Shown piece by piece: positions 7,728 to 17,720 of a stretch of 64,000 bases of DNA. Below the pieces are notes generated by a model that was not told the DNA's origin, searched no databases, and saw nothing but the letters and a program-made list of their open reading frames with translations. Source of the stretch: Brenneria corticis. GTDB lineage: Bacteria > Pseudomonadota > Gammaproteobacteria > Enterobacterales > Enterobacteriaceae. The first letter of the stretch is position 1. Every line of letters starts with the position of its first letter. The DNA lies in the NCBI RefSeq assembly GCF_003115855.1, contig NZ_KZ819075.1:124001-188000 (forward strand). Reading direction: 5' to 3'. A program made the position numbers and the translations under genes.

Positions 7728-10700
7728 TTACTCCATTGGCGGCGGAGCCAGCACCTCGCGGTTGCCGTTATGACCGGGAGAGCTGACGATGCCCTGCGCC
7801 TCCATCTGCTCCACAATGCGCGCCGCGCGGTTGTAGCCGATGCGGAACTGACGCTGCACGCCGGAGATGGAGGCCCGGCGTTTCTCCACCACAAAGGCCA
7901 CCGCCTGGTCGAACAGCGGATCGAGCTCTTCATCCCCGTCCAGACCGAGGCCGCCCCCTTCGCCGTCGTCGCCGCCGCTGACAATGCTATCAATATATTG
8001 GGGCCGCCCGCGGGCTTTCCAATCCTGCACCACGGCATGAACTTCCTGATCGCGCACAAAGGCGCCATGCACCCGCACCGGTATCGACGAGTTGGGCGCC
8101 ATATACAGCATATCCCCCATTCCCAGCAGCGATTCGGCGCCGCCCTGGTCGAGAATGGTGCGCGAGTCGATTTTACTGGATACGGTAAAGGCGATACGCG
8201 TCGGAATATTGGCCTTGATCAGGCCGGTAATCACATCCACCGACGGCCGCTGGGTCGCCAATACCAGATGGATGCCGGCGGCGCGCGCTTTCTGCGCCAG
8301 ACGGGCGATAAGCTCTTCGACCTTTTTGCCCACGGCCATCATCAGATCGGCGAATTCATCCACCAGAACCACGATATAAGGCAGTTTTTCCAGCACCGGC
8401 GGCGTCATATCCATACTGTCGCCCGGCTTCCAGAACGGATCGGGGATCGGACGCCCCATCGCATTCGCTTCCATGACCCGTTCGTTATAGCCGGACAGGT
8501 TACGCACCCCCAGCGCCGACATCAGCTTATAGCGGCGTTCCATTTCGCCCACGCACCAGCGCAAGGCGTTAGCCGCGTCTTTCATATCGGTGACCACTTC
8601 CGTCAGCAGATGCGGAATCCCCTCATAGACGGAAAGCTCCAGCATTTTCGGGTCGATCATGATAAAGCGCACTTCTTCCGGCGTCGCCTTATACAGCATG
8701 CTGATGATCATCGCGTTGACGCCGACGGACTTACCGGAGCCGGTGGTGCCGGCCACCAGCAGGTGGGGCATCTTCGCCAGATCGGCCACCACCGGCTGCC
8801 CGGCGATATCCTTACCCAGCACGATGGCCAGCGGCGACGTATTGTCGCGGAACTTGGCGCAGTCCAGCACCTCCCGCAGATACACGGTTTGACGATGTTT
8901 ATTAGGCAATTCCAGCCCCACATAGGGTTTGCCCGGGATTACCTCCACAATGCGCACCGCCACCACCGACAGCGATCGCGCCAGATCGCGCGACAGGTTG
9001 GAGATACGCGCCGCTTTCACCCCCGGCGCCAGATCCAACTCAAAGCGGGTAATCACCGGTCCGGGAAAATGATCGACCACCTCCGCTTTTACCCGGTAAT
9101 CGCTCAGACGCGCCTCAATCAGCCGCGCGGTCTGCTCAAGCGCGAAGCTATCCACCGGCGCTTCGCTTTCCGGCGGCGGCGTCAATAAATCCAGCGTGGG
9201 CAACGGCGTGGTGGGCTTGTGCAGCGGCTGGTCGTTACGCATCAGGAACGGATGAATCAGGCTATCCATTATCGGCTGACGGGCGGCAGGCTCAGCGCCC
9301 TTTTCCTGCGACGCGGCTTCGGAGCCGGCCGCCGAAGCATTCTGCGGGTACGGGGCGACATCGGCCGCGTCATCGCCATCCGGCGACGGCGCATCGGCCC
9401 CCGATAAGGTAAATAGGGGTTCGACGGGGCCGTCGTCAACCAGATCGGCCAGGGGAGAAAAACCGAGCACCTGGCCGCCCGACGGCGTATCCGACAAGGG
9501 GGCGCGGCCCGGCGCTAACTGATGCGACTGCGGGGCATCCGGCGCGCCGTAACGGGCCTGCTGCTGCGCGGCAAAATCTTGCGCCAGCTGTGCCTGTATT
9601 AACTGGTTTTCTTCCTCTTCCCGCTCAAGGTGCTCTTCCCCGTAACGCTGACGCTGCTGTTCGAGATACGCCTGCTGTAACGCGGCTTCCTGCTGAGCGA
9701 TATCCTCGTCGCCGGGCGCCATATCCTGGTTAGCCGTATCGCCCTGCTCCTGCGCCATGGCCTGCTGTTCGGCCAGGCGCTGGGACGGCAGTTTGATGCC
9801 GTATGAGGCCAGCTCGCGCCGCGTGGGAATGCGCACCGGATTCGGACGCGGCAACTCCGGCCCGACGCCCTGTTTTACCTGCGGATTCTCGTCACCGTCG
9901 GCGCTGAAGGCCGGCGTAAACGTAGTATTGGCTCTGAACGCCGTCTCCGTCGCCTCCGGCGTGGCGGACTGTCCGCCGTGGGATGGCCGATCGATGGGAT
10001 GCGCCACCTGCGGTTGGGCGATCGGCGGCATGTCGGCGCTGCCGGTGGGATGATACGCAGCGGCGTCGCCGTCACGCTCCGCGGAGACGGAGTCCGGAAC
10101 CTCAAACGAATAGAGCGGCGGATTGAGCGTTGAAGCCGCGTCGATTTGCTGCGGGGCGGCGGGCTGTGCCGGCACCGCCGGCTGCCCGTCCGTCGCCGGA
10201 GCGGACGACGGACGATCGCCCCCCTCCCCTAATGAAGCGGTATGGGCGATGGCTTCGGTTATCGAAGGGGCGGAAAATAGTACGTCATCATCGCTCGCCG
10301 CGGCCGTTACGGACGGTTGCTTCCGCTCGTCAAAGGCGTCGACCTCCGGCTCGCTATCATTGCGCGAGCGATTAGACATAAACGTCAGGCAGCCCAGCAC
10401 CGCGGCGCCGATTTTTTCAGCAATGGTCAACCACGACCAGCCGGTAAACAGCGTTAAGCCGGCCGCCCAGACGCACAGCAGGATCAGCGTGGCGCCCATG
10501 CTGTTAAAGCGGGGGATCATCGAGCTGCTCAGCAGGCTGCCCAATACGCCGCCGGAAGCGAAATAGTAGAGATCGTCGATATTCAACGCCGCCAGGCCGC
10601 AGGAGGTCAGAATCAACGCCAGCGTGCCGATCAGGCGCAGCGAAAAGGTGAAATAGTCGATGGAGTTTTGGCTATCGCGATGGCGGAAAGCCGACCAGCA

Positions 10701-10979
10701 CAGACAGAGCATAATCGGGGGAATGGCATAAGCCAGCACGCCAAAAATGAAAAACAGCGTATCCGCCAGCCAGGCTCCCGCCACCCCGCCGACGTTGTGG
10801 ATGGGTTCATGCCACGCGGTTTGCGACCAACTGGGATCGGAAGGACTAAAACTGAGTATCGCGACGCCAAGATAAACGGCAAAAAGCGCCACCACGATCA
10901 AAATCGCTTCTAGCAAACGGCGGGTACCGCTGAGTTTTCTCAGGGTAATATCTTTATCTTCTGTATATTCCTGGCTCAA
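7728..10979 (-). CDS. ftsK: DNA translocase FtsK
   Basis: Septal DNA pump that couples division to chromosome dimer resolution at dif by XerCD. Domain order: four membrane segments (about residues 22-185), a low-complexity A/P/Q/E-rich linker (about 190-590), the RecA-like motor with Walker A TTGSGKS and Walker B VVLVDEFADLM, and a C-terminal winged-helix gamma domain (GVQRQFRIGYNRAARIVEQ) that reads KOPS. The total of 1083 residues is well below the 1329 of E. coli; the missing length is in the linker, while both ends align fully. It lies downstream of lrp as in E. coli. Confidence 0.97.
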   Translation of the reverse strand: MSQEYTEDKDITLRKLSGTRRLLEAILIVVALFAVYLGVAILSFSPSDPSWSQTAWHEPIHNVGGVAGAWLADTLFFIFGVLAYAIPPIMLCLCWSAFRHRDSQNSIDYFTFSLRLIGTLALILTSCGLAALNIDDLYYFASGGVLGSLLSSSMIPRFNSMGATLILLCVWAAGLTLFTGWSWLTIAEKIGAAVLGCLTFMSNRSRNDSEPEVDAFDERKQPSVTAAASDDDVLFSAPSITEAIAHTASLGEGGDRPSSAPATDGQPAVPAQPAAPQQIDAASTLNPPLYSFEVPDSVSAERDGDAAAYHPTGSADMPPIAQPQVAHPIDRPSHGGQSATPEATETAFRANTTFTPAFSADGDENPQVKQGVGPELPRPNPVRIPTRRELASYGIKLPSQRLAEQQAMAQEQGDTANQDMAPGDEDIAQQEAALQQAYLEQQRQRYGEEHLEREEEENQLIQAQLAQDFAAQQQARYGAPDAPQSHQLAPGRAPLSDTPSGGQVLGFSPLADLVDDGPVEPLFTLSGADAPSPDGDDAADVAPYPQNASAAGSEAASQEKGAEPAARQPIMDSLIHPFLMRNDQPLHKPTTPLPTLDLLTPPPESEAPVDSFALEQTARLIEARLSDYRVKAEVVDHFPGPVITRFELDLAPGVKAARISNLSRDLARSLSVVAVRIVEVIPGKPYVGLELPNKHRQTVYLREVLDCAKFRDNTSPLAIVLGKDIAGQPVVADLAKMPHLLVAGTTGSGKSVGVNAMIISMLYKATPEEVRFIMIDPKMLELSVYEGIPHLLTEVVTDMKDAANALRWCVGEMERRYKLMSALGVRNLSGYNERVMEANAMGRPIPDPFWKPGDSMDMTPPVLEKLPYIVVLVDEFADLMMAVGKKVEELIARLAQKARAAGIHLVLATQRPSVDVITGLIKANIPTRIAFTVSSKIDSRTILDQGGAESLLGMGDMLYMAPNSSIPVRVHGAFVRDQEVHAVVQDWKARGRPQYIDSIVSGGDDGEGGGLGLDGDEELDPLFDQAVAFVVEKRRASISGVQRQFRIGYNRAARIVEQMEAQGIVSSPGHNGNREVLAPPPME

Positions 10980-11011
10980 GCGTCTCTCCAGGGCCTGTAA
11001 AGGTTTATGAC

Positions 11012-11033
11012 AAAACGCCGAGGGTTCCCGGCG
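11012..11033 (-). terminator. lrp terminator
   Basis: Stem CGCCG/CGGCG around an AGGGTTCC loop, followed on the minus strand by TTTTG. It lies between the lrp stop and the ftsK start. An 11-base repeat (TATCGGGTTTT) occurs at 11071-11081 and at the lrp stop. Confidence 0.5.
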
Positions 11034-11093
11034 CTGAAACTGTATAAATTCACAGGAGTGTAGCTGAATTTATCGGGTTTTGCACCCATGCGT

Positions 11094-11588
11094 TTATCGG
11101 GTTTTAATCACCAGACGATTGCTTTGTTTCACTTCTTCCATCACCACATAGGTGCGGGTATCGTTCACCCCCGGCAGTCGAAGCAGCGTCTCGCCCAGCA
11201 GCTTGCGATAGGCGGACATATCCGGCACCCGGGTTTTCAACAGGTAGTCAAAATCGCCGGAAACCAGATGGCACTCCTGAATTTCTTCCAGCTTCTGCAC
11301 CGCCGAATTAAACTGTTCAAACACATCGGGCGCTCCGCGGTTCAGCGTTATTTCAACGAAAACCAGCAGCGAGGCATCCAGATAATGCGGATTGAGCAGC
11401 GCGGTATAGCCATTAATGAAACCCTGTCGCTCCAGACGACGTACCCGCTCCAGACAGGGTGTTGGTGACAGCCCCACCCGTTTGGAAAGCTCGACATTGG
11501 AAATACGACCGTCTTTTTGCAGTTCATTCAGGATGTTGCGATCGATACGATCGAGATCTTTTCCTGGCCGTTTTTTAGTATCTACCAT
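11094..11588 (-). CDS. lrp: Leucine-responsive regulatory protein
   Basis: Global feast/famine regulator of amino-acid metabolism, pili and transport, forming octamers and hexadecamers that respond to leucine. 164 residues, nearly identical to E. coli Lrp. The N-terminal helix-turn-helix (ISNVELSKRVGLSPTPCLERVRRLE) is followed by the RAM ligand domain (VFVEITLNRG...GDFDYLLKTRV). It is divergent from trxB with a long 5' region, as in E. coli, where Lrp represses its own gene. Confidence 0.98.
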   Translation of the reverse strand: MVDTKKRPGKDLDRIDRNILNELQKDGRISNVELSKRVGLSPTPCLERVRRLERQGFINGYTALLNPHYLDASLLVFVEITLNRGAPDVFEQFNSAVQKLEEIQECHLVSGDFDYLLKTRVPDMSAYRKLLGETLLRLPGVNDTRTYVVMEEVKQSNRLVIKTR

Positions 11589-12117
11589 TATTATTGTCTC
11601 TCTTCACTCTTCCCTGAACCTGCTACACTCCGACCAACTTCAATGTCTCAGAGCCGCCCTAAAGAACACCCGTTGTCTATTTTGCATAGCAAAAATCATG
11701 CTCTTTTTCGTCGCTATCCGTCATCGCCCTGCGCAGTGCTAAAAGTGTTACACCAGGCAAAAACGATTTATCCGTGGCGCAACCAGCCAGACAGGCGACG
11801 AATAAAAAACCGAGCTTTTGACTATTCACATACAAAAAATTTCCTCTTACCCAGATGTTTTCGCAAAAGCACAGCTGATTGTCAAAGCAAAACAGATAAA
11901 ATCAGAAGAAAGTACCAGATTAAATAAGCCGGAGCCGGATTCTCAGGCGCTTTCAGTCATTTTACTTATCAATGCGGCTGATCTATCAGCAACTTACCGC
12001 GGCAATAAACATTGACGATTAAACAAATAGCTAACAACTTCGCCACACGCTTTTTTTACTCAGGTAATTTCCTTACAATCATCCCCCATATGTCCGTCAT
12101 CGTGAAATGAGGAACTC
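11589..12117. promoter_or_regulatory. 529-bp divergent region, lrp / trxB
   Basis: AT-rich stretch without a credible gene; the open frames inside lack ribosome sites and family resemblance. It should hold the lrp promoter with a long untranslated leader and the trxB promoter. AGGAA before the trxB ATG is its ribosome site. I see no clear operator palindrome. Confidence 0.6.
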
Positions 12118-13080
12118 ATGAGTACCGTTAAACACCATAAGTTATTGATTCTGGGCTCAGGCCCGGCTGGCTACACGGCTGCGGTTTATGCCGCACGGGC
12201 GAATTTACATCCGGTACTCATTACCGGGATGGAGAAAGGCGGTCAGTTGACCACCACCACCGAAGTGGAAAACTGGCCGGGCGATGCGGAAGGCTTGACC
12301 GGACCCCTGCTGATGGACCGCATGCAGGCGCACGCGGAAAAATTCAATACCGAGATTGTCTTCGACCATATTCAGCGCGTCGATCTGCAAACCCGCCCGT
12401 TCCGTCTTTTCGGCGACAGCGACGAATATACCTGCGATGCGTTGATTATCGCCACCGGCGCGTCCGCGCGCTATCTGGGTCTGCCCTCCGAAGAGGCTTT
12501 CAAAGGGAAAGGGGTGTCCGCCTGCGCCACCTGCGACGGTTTCTTCTATCGCAACCAGAAAGTCGCCGTGGTCGGCGGCGGCAATACCGCCGTTGAGGAA
12601 GCGCTGTATCTCTCCAACATCGCCGCCGAGGTGCATCTGATTCACCGCCGCGACAGTTTCCGTTCGGAGAAAATCCTTATCGACCGGCTGATGGACAAGG
12701 TGGAAAACGGCAATATCATTCTGCATACCGACCGTACGCTTGACGAAGTCCTCGGCGACCAGATGGGCGTAACCGGCGTGCGCCTGCGCGATACCCGTAC
12801 CGACGCCGCCGAAGAGCTGGAGCTGGCCGGCGTATTTATCGCCATCGGCCACAGCCCCAACACCGCGGTTTTCGGCGGTCAGCTGGAGCTGGAGAACGGC
12901 TATATCAAGGTACAGTCCGGTATTCACGGCAATGCCACCCAGACCAGCATTCCCGGCGTCTTTGCCGCCGGCGATGTGATGGATCACATTTACCGTCAGG
13001 CCATCACCTCCGCCGGAACGGGCTGCATGGCGGCGCTTGACGCCGAGCGTTATCTGGACGGGTTAACCGCCGCCAAATAA
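12118..13080 (+). CDS. trxB: Thioredoxin-disulfide reductase
   Basis: FAD flavoprotein that passes electrons from NADPH to thioredoxin in the cytoplasm. 320 residues. N-terminal FAD-binding motif GSGPAGYTAA (about 13-22), redox-active cysteines in CATC at 136 and 139, NADPH-binding motif GGGNTAVEEA (about 152-161), and FAD motif FAAGDVMD near the C-terminus. The usual first gene before cydDC. It is separated from cydD by 220 bp, so the pair may have its own promoter. Confidence 0.98.
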   Translation: MSTVKHHKLLILGSGPAGYTAAVYAARANLHPVLITGMEKGGQLTTTTEVENWPGDAEGLTGPLLMDRMQAHAEKFNTEIVFDHIQRVDLQTRPFRLFGDSDEYTCDALIIATGASARYLGLPSEEAFKGKGVSACATCDGFFYRNQKVAVVGGGNTAVEEALYLSNIAAEVHLIHRRDSFRSEKILIDRLMDKVENGNIILHTDRTLDEVLGDQMGVTGVRLRDTRTDAAEELELAGVFIAIGHSPNTAVFGGQLELENGYIKVQSGIHGNATQTSIPGVFAAGDVMDHIYRQAITSAGTGCMAALDAERYLDGLTAAK

Positions 13081-13300
13081 CGCGCCGTCGCCATCCGGGA
13101 CGCACCCGCCGTCCCGGATCGTCGTTTTCCCCTTGCACAGCGCAAAAATTGATCGTCCCCCGCCTTTATCGTTTGCACCCTGCTCCCGCCGCGGTAACAT
13201 GTCGGCATTCTGCGCATGGGAAGAGCATATTGTTAACCAACGGTTATATCAGCGTTATTTTCCATCGCACCCCTCCATACACATTACGGCCTGGTATCTG

Positions 13301-15067
13301 ATGAAACAAACCAGACAGCAAGAACTCACGCATTGGCTGAAGCAACAGAGCAAACGGGCGCAGCGCTGGCTGAGGCTTTCACTGCTGCTCGGTTTTCTGA
13401 GCGGGGTGCTGATTGTGGCGCAGGCATGGCTGCTGGCCGCCCTGCTGCACGCCTTGATTATCGATCATACGCCGCGCGAAGCCTTGCTCGCGCCGTTTCT
13501 GCTGCTGGTCGCCGCCTTTGTGCTGCGGGCGTTGAACAGCCTGCTGCGGGAGCGCGTGGGCTTTCTGTGCGGGCAGGCGGTGCGTCAGCAAATCCGTAAG
13601 CTGGTGCTGGACAGGCTACAGCAGTTGGGCCCGGCCTGGGTTCAGGGAAAACCGGCCGGCAGTTGGGCGACCATCATTCTGGAACAGGTTGAAGATATGC
13701 AGGACTACTATTCCCGCTATCTTCCCCAGATGTACCTGGCCGCGCTGATCCCGCTGCTTATTCTGATCGCCATCTTCCCGATTAACTGGGCGGCGGGTCT
13801 TATTCTGTTGCTGACCGCGCCCCTGATCCCGCTGTTTATGGCGCTGGTCGGCATGGGGGCGGCCGACGCCAACCGGCGTAATTTTCTGGCGCTCGCGCGC
13901 CTGAGCGGACATTTTCTCGATCGCCTGCGCGGGCTGGAAACCCTGCGTCTGTTTAATCGCGGCCGCGCGGAAACCGAGCAAATCAGCAAGGCGTCCGAGG
14001 ATTTTCGCCGCCGCACCATGGAAGTGTTGCGCATGGCTTTCCTTTCCTCCGGGGTACTGGAATTTTTCGCCTCCATTTCCATCGCCGTGGTGGCGGTTTA
14101 CTTTGGCTTCTCTTATCTGGGAGAACTCAATTTCGGCCATTACGGCGCGGGCGTGACGCTGTTCGCCGGCTTCCTGGTGCTGATCCTGGCGCCTGAATTC
14201 TTCCAGCCGCTGCGCGATCTCGGCACCTTTTATCACGCCAAGGCCCAGGCCGTCGGCGCGGCGGAATCGCTGGTGGCCTTTCTGACGGCGCAAGGCGAAA
14301 GCGTGGGGGCCGGCGAGCGTGAATTCAGCGGCCAGGGCGCCATCGCCATCCAGGCGACCGATCTGGTCGTTCTGGCACCCGACGGCACCCCGCTGACCCA
14401 GCCGCTGACGTTCAGCGTGGCGGCGGGCCAGCGTATCGCCCTGGTGGGCGTCAGCGGCGCGGGGAAAAGCTCGCTGCTGAATGCGCTGCTTGGTTTCCTG
14501 CCCTACCGCGGCTCCCTTAGCGTTAACCATATCGAGCTGAATACGCTGTCGCCCGCGTCGTGGCGCCGCCGGTTAAGCTGGGTGGGTCAAAATCCCCATT
14601 TGCCGGAGCAAAGCCTGCGGGCCAATATCTTACTGGGGAAACCGCAGGCAACCGAGGATGAGCTGCAGCGGGCCGTTGAGCGGGCGCACGTGCATGAATT
14701 TCTGCCTCAGCTGCCGCAGGGGCTGGATACGCCCATCGGCGACGGCGCGGCGCGCCTCTCCGTGGGACAGGCGCAGCGCGTGGCGGTTGCCCGGGCGTTA
14801 ATCAATCCGTGCGGGCTGCTGCTGCTCGACGAACCCGCCGCCAGCCTGGATGCGCACAGCGAGCAGCGGGTCATGGCGGCGTTAAACGCCGCGTCCCGTC
14901 AGCAGACCACGCTGCTGGTCACTCATCAGTTGAACGACACGCTTGATTACGACGCCATATGGGTGATGCATCAGGGCCGGTTGGTTCAACAGGGGGATTA
15001 CCGCACGCTCAGCGCGCAATCCGGCGCCTTTGCGCAACTGATGGCGCAACGTCAGGGAGAGCTATAA
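13301..15067 (+). CDS. cydD: Cysteine/glutathione ABC exporter subunit CydD
   Basis: Half of the heterodimeric CydDC exporter, which sends cysteine and glutathione to the periplasm and is needed to assemble cytochrome bd. 588 residues, equal to E. coli. The membrane domain has six segments (about 1-310). The ATPase domain has Walker A GVSGAGKSS, a degenerate signature LSVGQAQR, and Walker B LLLLDEPAAS. The start is set at MKQTRQQELTHWLKQQ to match the family; an upstream frame of 56 codons has no homology. The ribosome site is weak. cydC follows by one base. Confidence 0.96.
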   Translation: MKQTRQQELTHWLKQQSKRAQRWLRLSLLLGFLSGVLIVAQAWLLAALLHALIIDHTPREALLAPFLLLVAAFVLRALNSLLRERVGFLCGQAVRQQIRKLVLDRLQQLGPAWVQGKPAGSWATIILEQVEDMQDYYSRYLPQMYLAALIPLLILIAIFPINWAAGLILLLTAPLIPLFMALVGMGAADANRRNFLALARLSGHFLDRLRGLETLRLFNRGRAETEQISKASEDFRRRTMEVLRMAFLSSGVLEFFASISIAVVAVYFGFSYLGELNFGHYGAGVTLFAGFLVLILAPEFFQPLRDLGTFYHAKAQAVGAAESLVAFLTAQGESVGAGEREFSGQGAIAIQATDLVVLAPDGTPLTQPLTFSVAAGQRIALVGVSGAGKSSLLNALLGFLPYRGSLSVNHIELNTLSPASWRRRLSWVGQNPHLPEQSLRANILLGKPQATEDELQRAVERAHVHEFLPQLPQGLDTPIGDGAARLSVGQAQRVAVARALINPCGLLLLDEPAASLDAHSEQRVMAALNAASRQQTTLLVTHQLNDTLDYDAIWVMHQGRLVQQGDYRTLSAQSGAFAQLMAQRQGEL

Positions 15068-15068
15068 G

Positions 15069-16808
15069 ATGTCCCGAATAACAACGCTACAGGTGTTAAA
15101 ACCCTTTCTACGCCTCTATCGGCGCCATATCTGGCGCCTGAGTCTGGGCATTATTTTAGCCATTGCGACGTTGCTGGCCAGCATCGGGCTGCTGGCGCTG
15201 TCCGGGTGGTTTCTGGCCGCCGCGTCTTTGGCGGGCGTCGCCGGATTGTATACCTTCAACTATATGCTGCCGGCGGCGGGCGTCAGAGGCGCGGCGATTA
15301 CCCGCACCGCGGGCCGCTATGCGGAAAGGCTGGTCAGCCACGACGCCACATTCCGCGTGCTGCAACAGCTGCGCGTATTTACCTTTGCGCGTATTCTGCC
15401 GCTCTCTCCCGGCGCTATCGCCCGGTTTCGCCAGGCGGAACTGCTGAACCGGCTGGTGGCCGATGTGGATACGCTCGACCATTTATACCTGCGCGTTATT
15501 TCGCCGATGGTCGGCGCCCTGCTGGTAATTCTGATCGTCACCTACGGGCTAAGCTGGCTGGACCCGTTGCTGGCGCTGACGCTATGCGCCATTATGCTGA
15601 CGCTGTTACTGCTGCTGCCGGTGGCGTTTTATCGGGCCGGGCGGCGCATCGGAGAGGATCTGACGGCGTTACGGGCGCAATATCGCATCCAGTTGACCAC
15701 CTGGCTACAGGGGCAGGCGGAATTGACCGTCTTCGGCGCGCTGGCGGCGGCGCGTCAGCGGCTGGCGCAGTTGGAAACGCGCTGGCTGGCGCGTCAACGC
15801 CAGCAGGCCAATCTTACCGGCCTGTCTCAGGCGCTGATGATTTTATGCAGCGGACTGACGGTCACCCTGATGTTATGGCTGGCCGCGGCGGGCATTGGCG
15901 GCGATACCCGGCCCGGCGCGCTGATCGCCCTATTCGTTTTCGCCGCGCTGGCCGCCTTTGAAGCGCTGGCGCCGGTGGCCGGGGCGTTCCAGCATATGGG
16001 ACAGGTTATCGCCTCCGCCGCGCGGGTCGATCAGATTATCCGCCAGCCGGCCGAGGTGACCTTTCCGGATCGGGGACCGCCCACGGCGCCGACGGCGGCG
16101 CTTGATTTAACCCGCGTCGGCTTTACCTACCCCGACCAGCCCTTGCCGGTACTGAGCGATATCTCGCTCAATATCCGCGCCGGCGAGCATCTGGCCCTGC
16201 TCGGGCGTACCGGATGCGGCAAATCCACCCTGCTGCAACTGCTTACCCGCGCGTGGGACTGCGGCGAGGGGGAGATAACGCTGAACGGATTTCCGCTCTC
16301 TTCCTGGCGTGAAGATGAACTGCGCGGCATGATGAGCGTGGTGCCGCAGCGCGTACATATTTTTAGCGCCACGCTGCGCGATAATCTGCTGCTGGCCGCG
16401 CCCGATGCCGGCGATGAGCAACTGGCGACGGTGTTGCAACAGGTCGGTCTGGATAAGCTGCTGGAGAATGAAGGGCTGAACGCCTGGTTCGGCGAAGGCG
16501 GGCGTCAGCTCTCCGGCGGCGAACAGCGCCGCATCGGCCTGGCGCGGGCCTTGCTGCACCCTGCCCCGCTGGTATTGCTGGACGAGCCGACCGAAGGATT
16601 GGATGCGGAAACCGAACGGCGTATTTTGCAGTTGCTGCGTCGGCACTGTAGCGGCAAAACGCTGATAGTGATCACCCATCGGCTGTATGAGCTGGCCTCG
16701 ATGGATCGCATTTGCGTGATGGATGGCGGCCGGATTATCGAACAGGGAAGCCATCAGGCATTGATGGCCCGGCAGGGGCGTTACTGGCAATTTCACCAGC
16801 ATGTTTAA
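15069..16808 (+). CDS. cydC: Glutathione/cysteine ABC exporter subunit CydC
   Basis: Second half of the CydDC exporter, 579 residues. Six membrane segments are followed by an ATPase with Walker A GRTGCGKST, canonical signature LSGGEQRR, Walker B LVLLDEPTEG and an H-loop (ITHRL). The signature is canonical here and altered in CydD, as is usual for the asymmetric pair. GGAGAG at the end of cydD is its ribosome site, so translation is coupled. Confidence 0.97.
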   Translation: MSRITTLQVLKPFLRLYRRHIWRLSLGIILAIATLLASIGLLALSGWFLAAASLAGVAGLYTFNYMLPAAGVRGAAITRTAGRYAERLVSHDATFRVLQQLRVFTFARILPLSPGAIARFRQAELLNRLVADVDTLDHLYLRVISPMVGALLVILIVTYGLSWLDPLLALTLCAIMLTLLLLLPVAFYRAGRRIGEDLTALRAQYRIQLTTWLQGQAELTVFGALAAARQRLAQLETRWLARQRQQANLTGLSQALMILCSGLTVTLMLWLAAAGIGGDTRPGALIALFVFAALAAFEALAPVAGAFQHMGQVIASAARVDQIIRQPAEVTFPDRGPPTAPTAALDLTRVGFTYPDQPLPVLSDISLNIRAGEHLALLGRTGCGKSTLLQLLTRAWDCGEGEITLNGFPLSSWREDELRGMMSVVPQRVHIFSATLRDNLLLAAPDAGDEQLATVLQQVGLDKLLENEGLNAWFGEGGRQLSGGEQRRIGLARALLHPAPLVLLDEPTEGLDAETERRILQLLRRHCSGKTLIVITHRLYELASMDRICVMDGGRIIEQGSHQALMARQGRYWQFHQHV

Positions 16809-16855
16809 TGACTATTGAACAGCAGGTAGCCGACAAGGTGTTGCCAGCACCGTTA

Positions 16856-16873
16856 TCCCCGCGCGAGCGGGGA
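16856..16873. repeat. CCCCGC/GCGGGG palindromic repeat
   Basis: TCCCCGC and GCGGGGA arms around GCGA between cydC and aat, preceded by GTTAT. It resembles half of the repeat near 4047-4128, so it is probably the same dispersed family. It may also serve as a weak transcription end for cydDC. Confidence 0.5.
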
Positions 16874-16899
16874 GCTACTTTCAGGTAATACGGGATATT

Positions 16900-17604
16900 A
16901 TGCGACTGTATCAACTCTCCCCCGACTCACTGCGCTTCCCCGATCCGATTAATGCGCTGGACGAGCCAAACGGCTTATTGGCGATAGGGGGCGATCTTGC
17001 GGTTGAACGCCTCGGTGCGGCGTATCGGCACGGGATATTTCCCTGGTATTCGCCCGGCGAGCCCATTTTATGGTGGTCGCCCAACCCGCGGGCGGTGCTG
17101 TTTCCGGGGGAATTTCATCTCAGCCGCAGCATGCGGAAATTTCTGCGTAAGCACGAATTTCAGGTCACCATCAACCACGCGTTTGATGAAGTGATCGCCG
17201 CCTGTGCCGATGAACGCGGGGGCGGAACTTGGATCAGCACGGAAATTATTCTGGCTTATGGCGAACTTCATCAGTCAGGACAAGCACATTCCGTCGAAGT
17301 GTGGCAGAATGGCACGCTTGTCGGCGGGCTGTACGGCGTTGCGCAAGGTGGAGTGTTTTGCGGCGAGTCAATGTTCAGCCGCACCGACAATGCGTCCAAA
17401 TATGCGTTGCTGACATTCCAGCAACATTTTATTCGTCACGGTGGTTACCTGATCGACTGTCAGGTACTGAACGCCCATACCGCTTCATTAGGGGTGTGTG
17501 AAATTCCCCGCGATCGTTTTTTGCAATTGCTTTTTCAGCTGCGGGACAATCCGGCGGCCGATGGCTGTTGGCGGCGGCAAACGCTGGCTCCGCCGATGCC
17601 GTGA
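16900..17604 (+). CDS. aat: Leucyl/phenylalanyl-tRNA-protein transferase
   Basis: Adds Leu or Phe to proteins with N-terminal Arg or Lys, creating N-degrons for ClpS-ClpAP. 234 residues as in E. coli. Family motifs include the N-terminal FPDP, GILAIGGDL-like NGLLAIGGDL, YRHGIFPWY, WWSPNPRAV, and GGLYGVAQGGVFCGESMF in the GNAT-like catalytic fold. It is close to infA and clpA/clpS, so tagging enzyme, adaptor and unfoldase lie within 4 kb. Confidence 0.97.
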   Translation: MRLYQLSPDSLRFPDPINALDEPNGLLAIGGDLAVERLGAAYRHGIFPWYSPGEPILWWSPNPRAVLFPGEFHLSRSMRKFLRKHEFQVTINHAFDEVIAACADERGGGTWISTEIILAYGELHQSGQAHSVEVWQNGTLVGGLYGVAQGGVFCGESMFSRTDNASKYALLTFQQHFIRHGGYLIDCQVLNAHTASLGVCEIPRDRFLQLLFQLRDNPAADGCWRRQTLAPPMP

Positions 17605-17720
17605 CAGATAGCGGCCGTTGATAAATAATGCCCGGTTTAGCAACGCTTCTTTACATAATGCGGGTTTTTCGGCATTATCTTGCCGGTTAAAAACAAAGGT
17701 AGTTACACCTAGAGGATTCG

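Noticed and set aside
7659..9188. 509-codon plus-strand frame inside ftsK
   Set aside because: H/R/Q-rich antisense shadow of the ftsK motor region, which is certain on the other strand.
11517..12015. Plus-strand open frames between lrp and trxB
   Set aside because: Composition and residue make-up look like non-coding leader; no ribosome site or known domain.
13133..13300. N-terminal extension of cydD by 56 codons
   Set aside because: No match to the family; 588 residues from the chosen ATG equals E. coli CydD.
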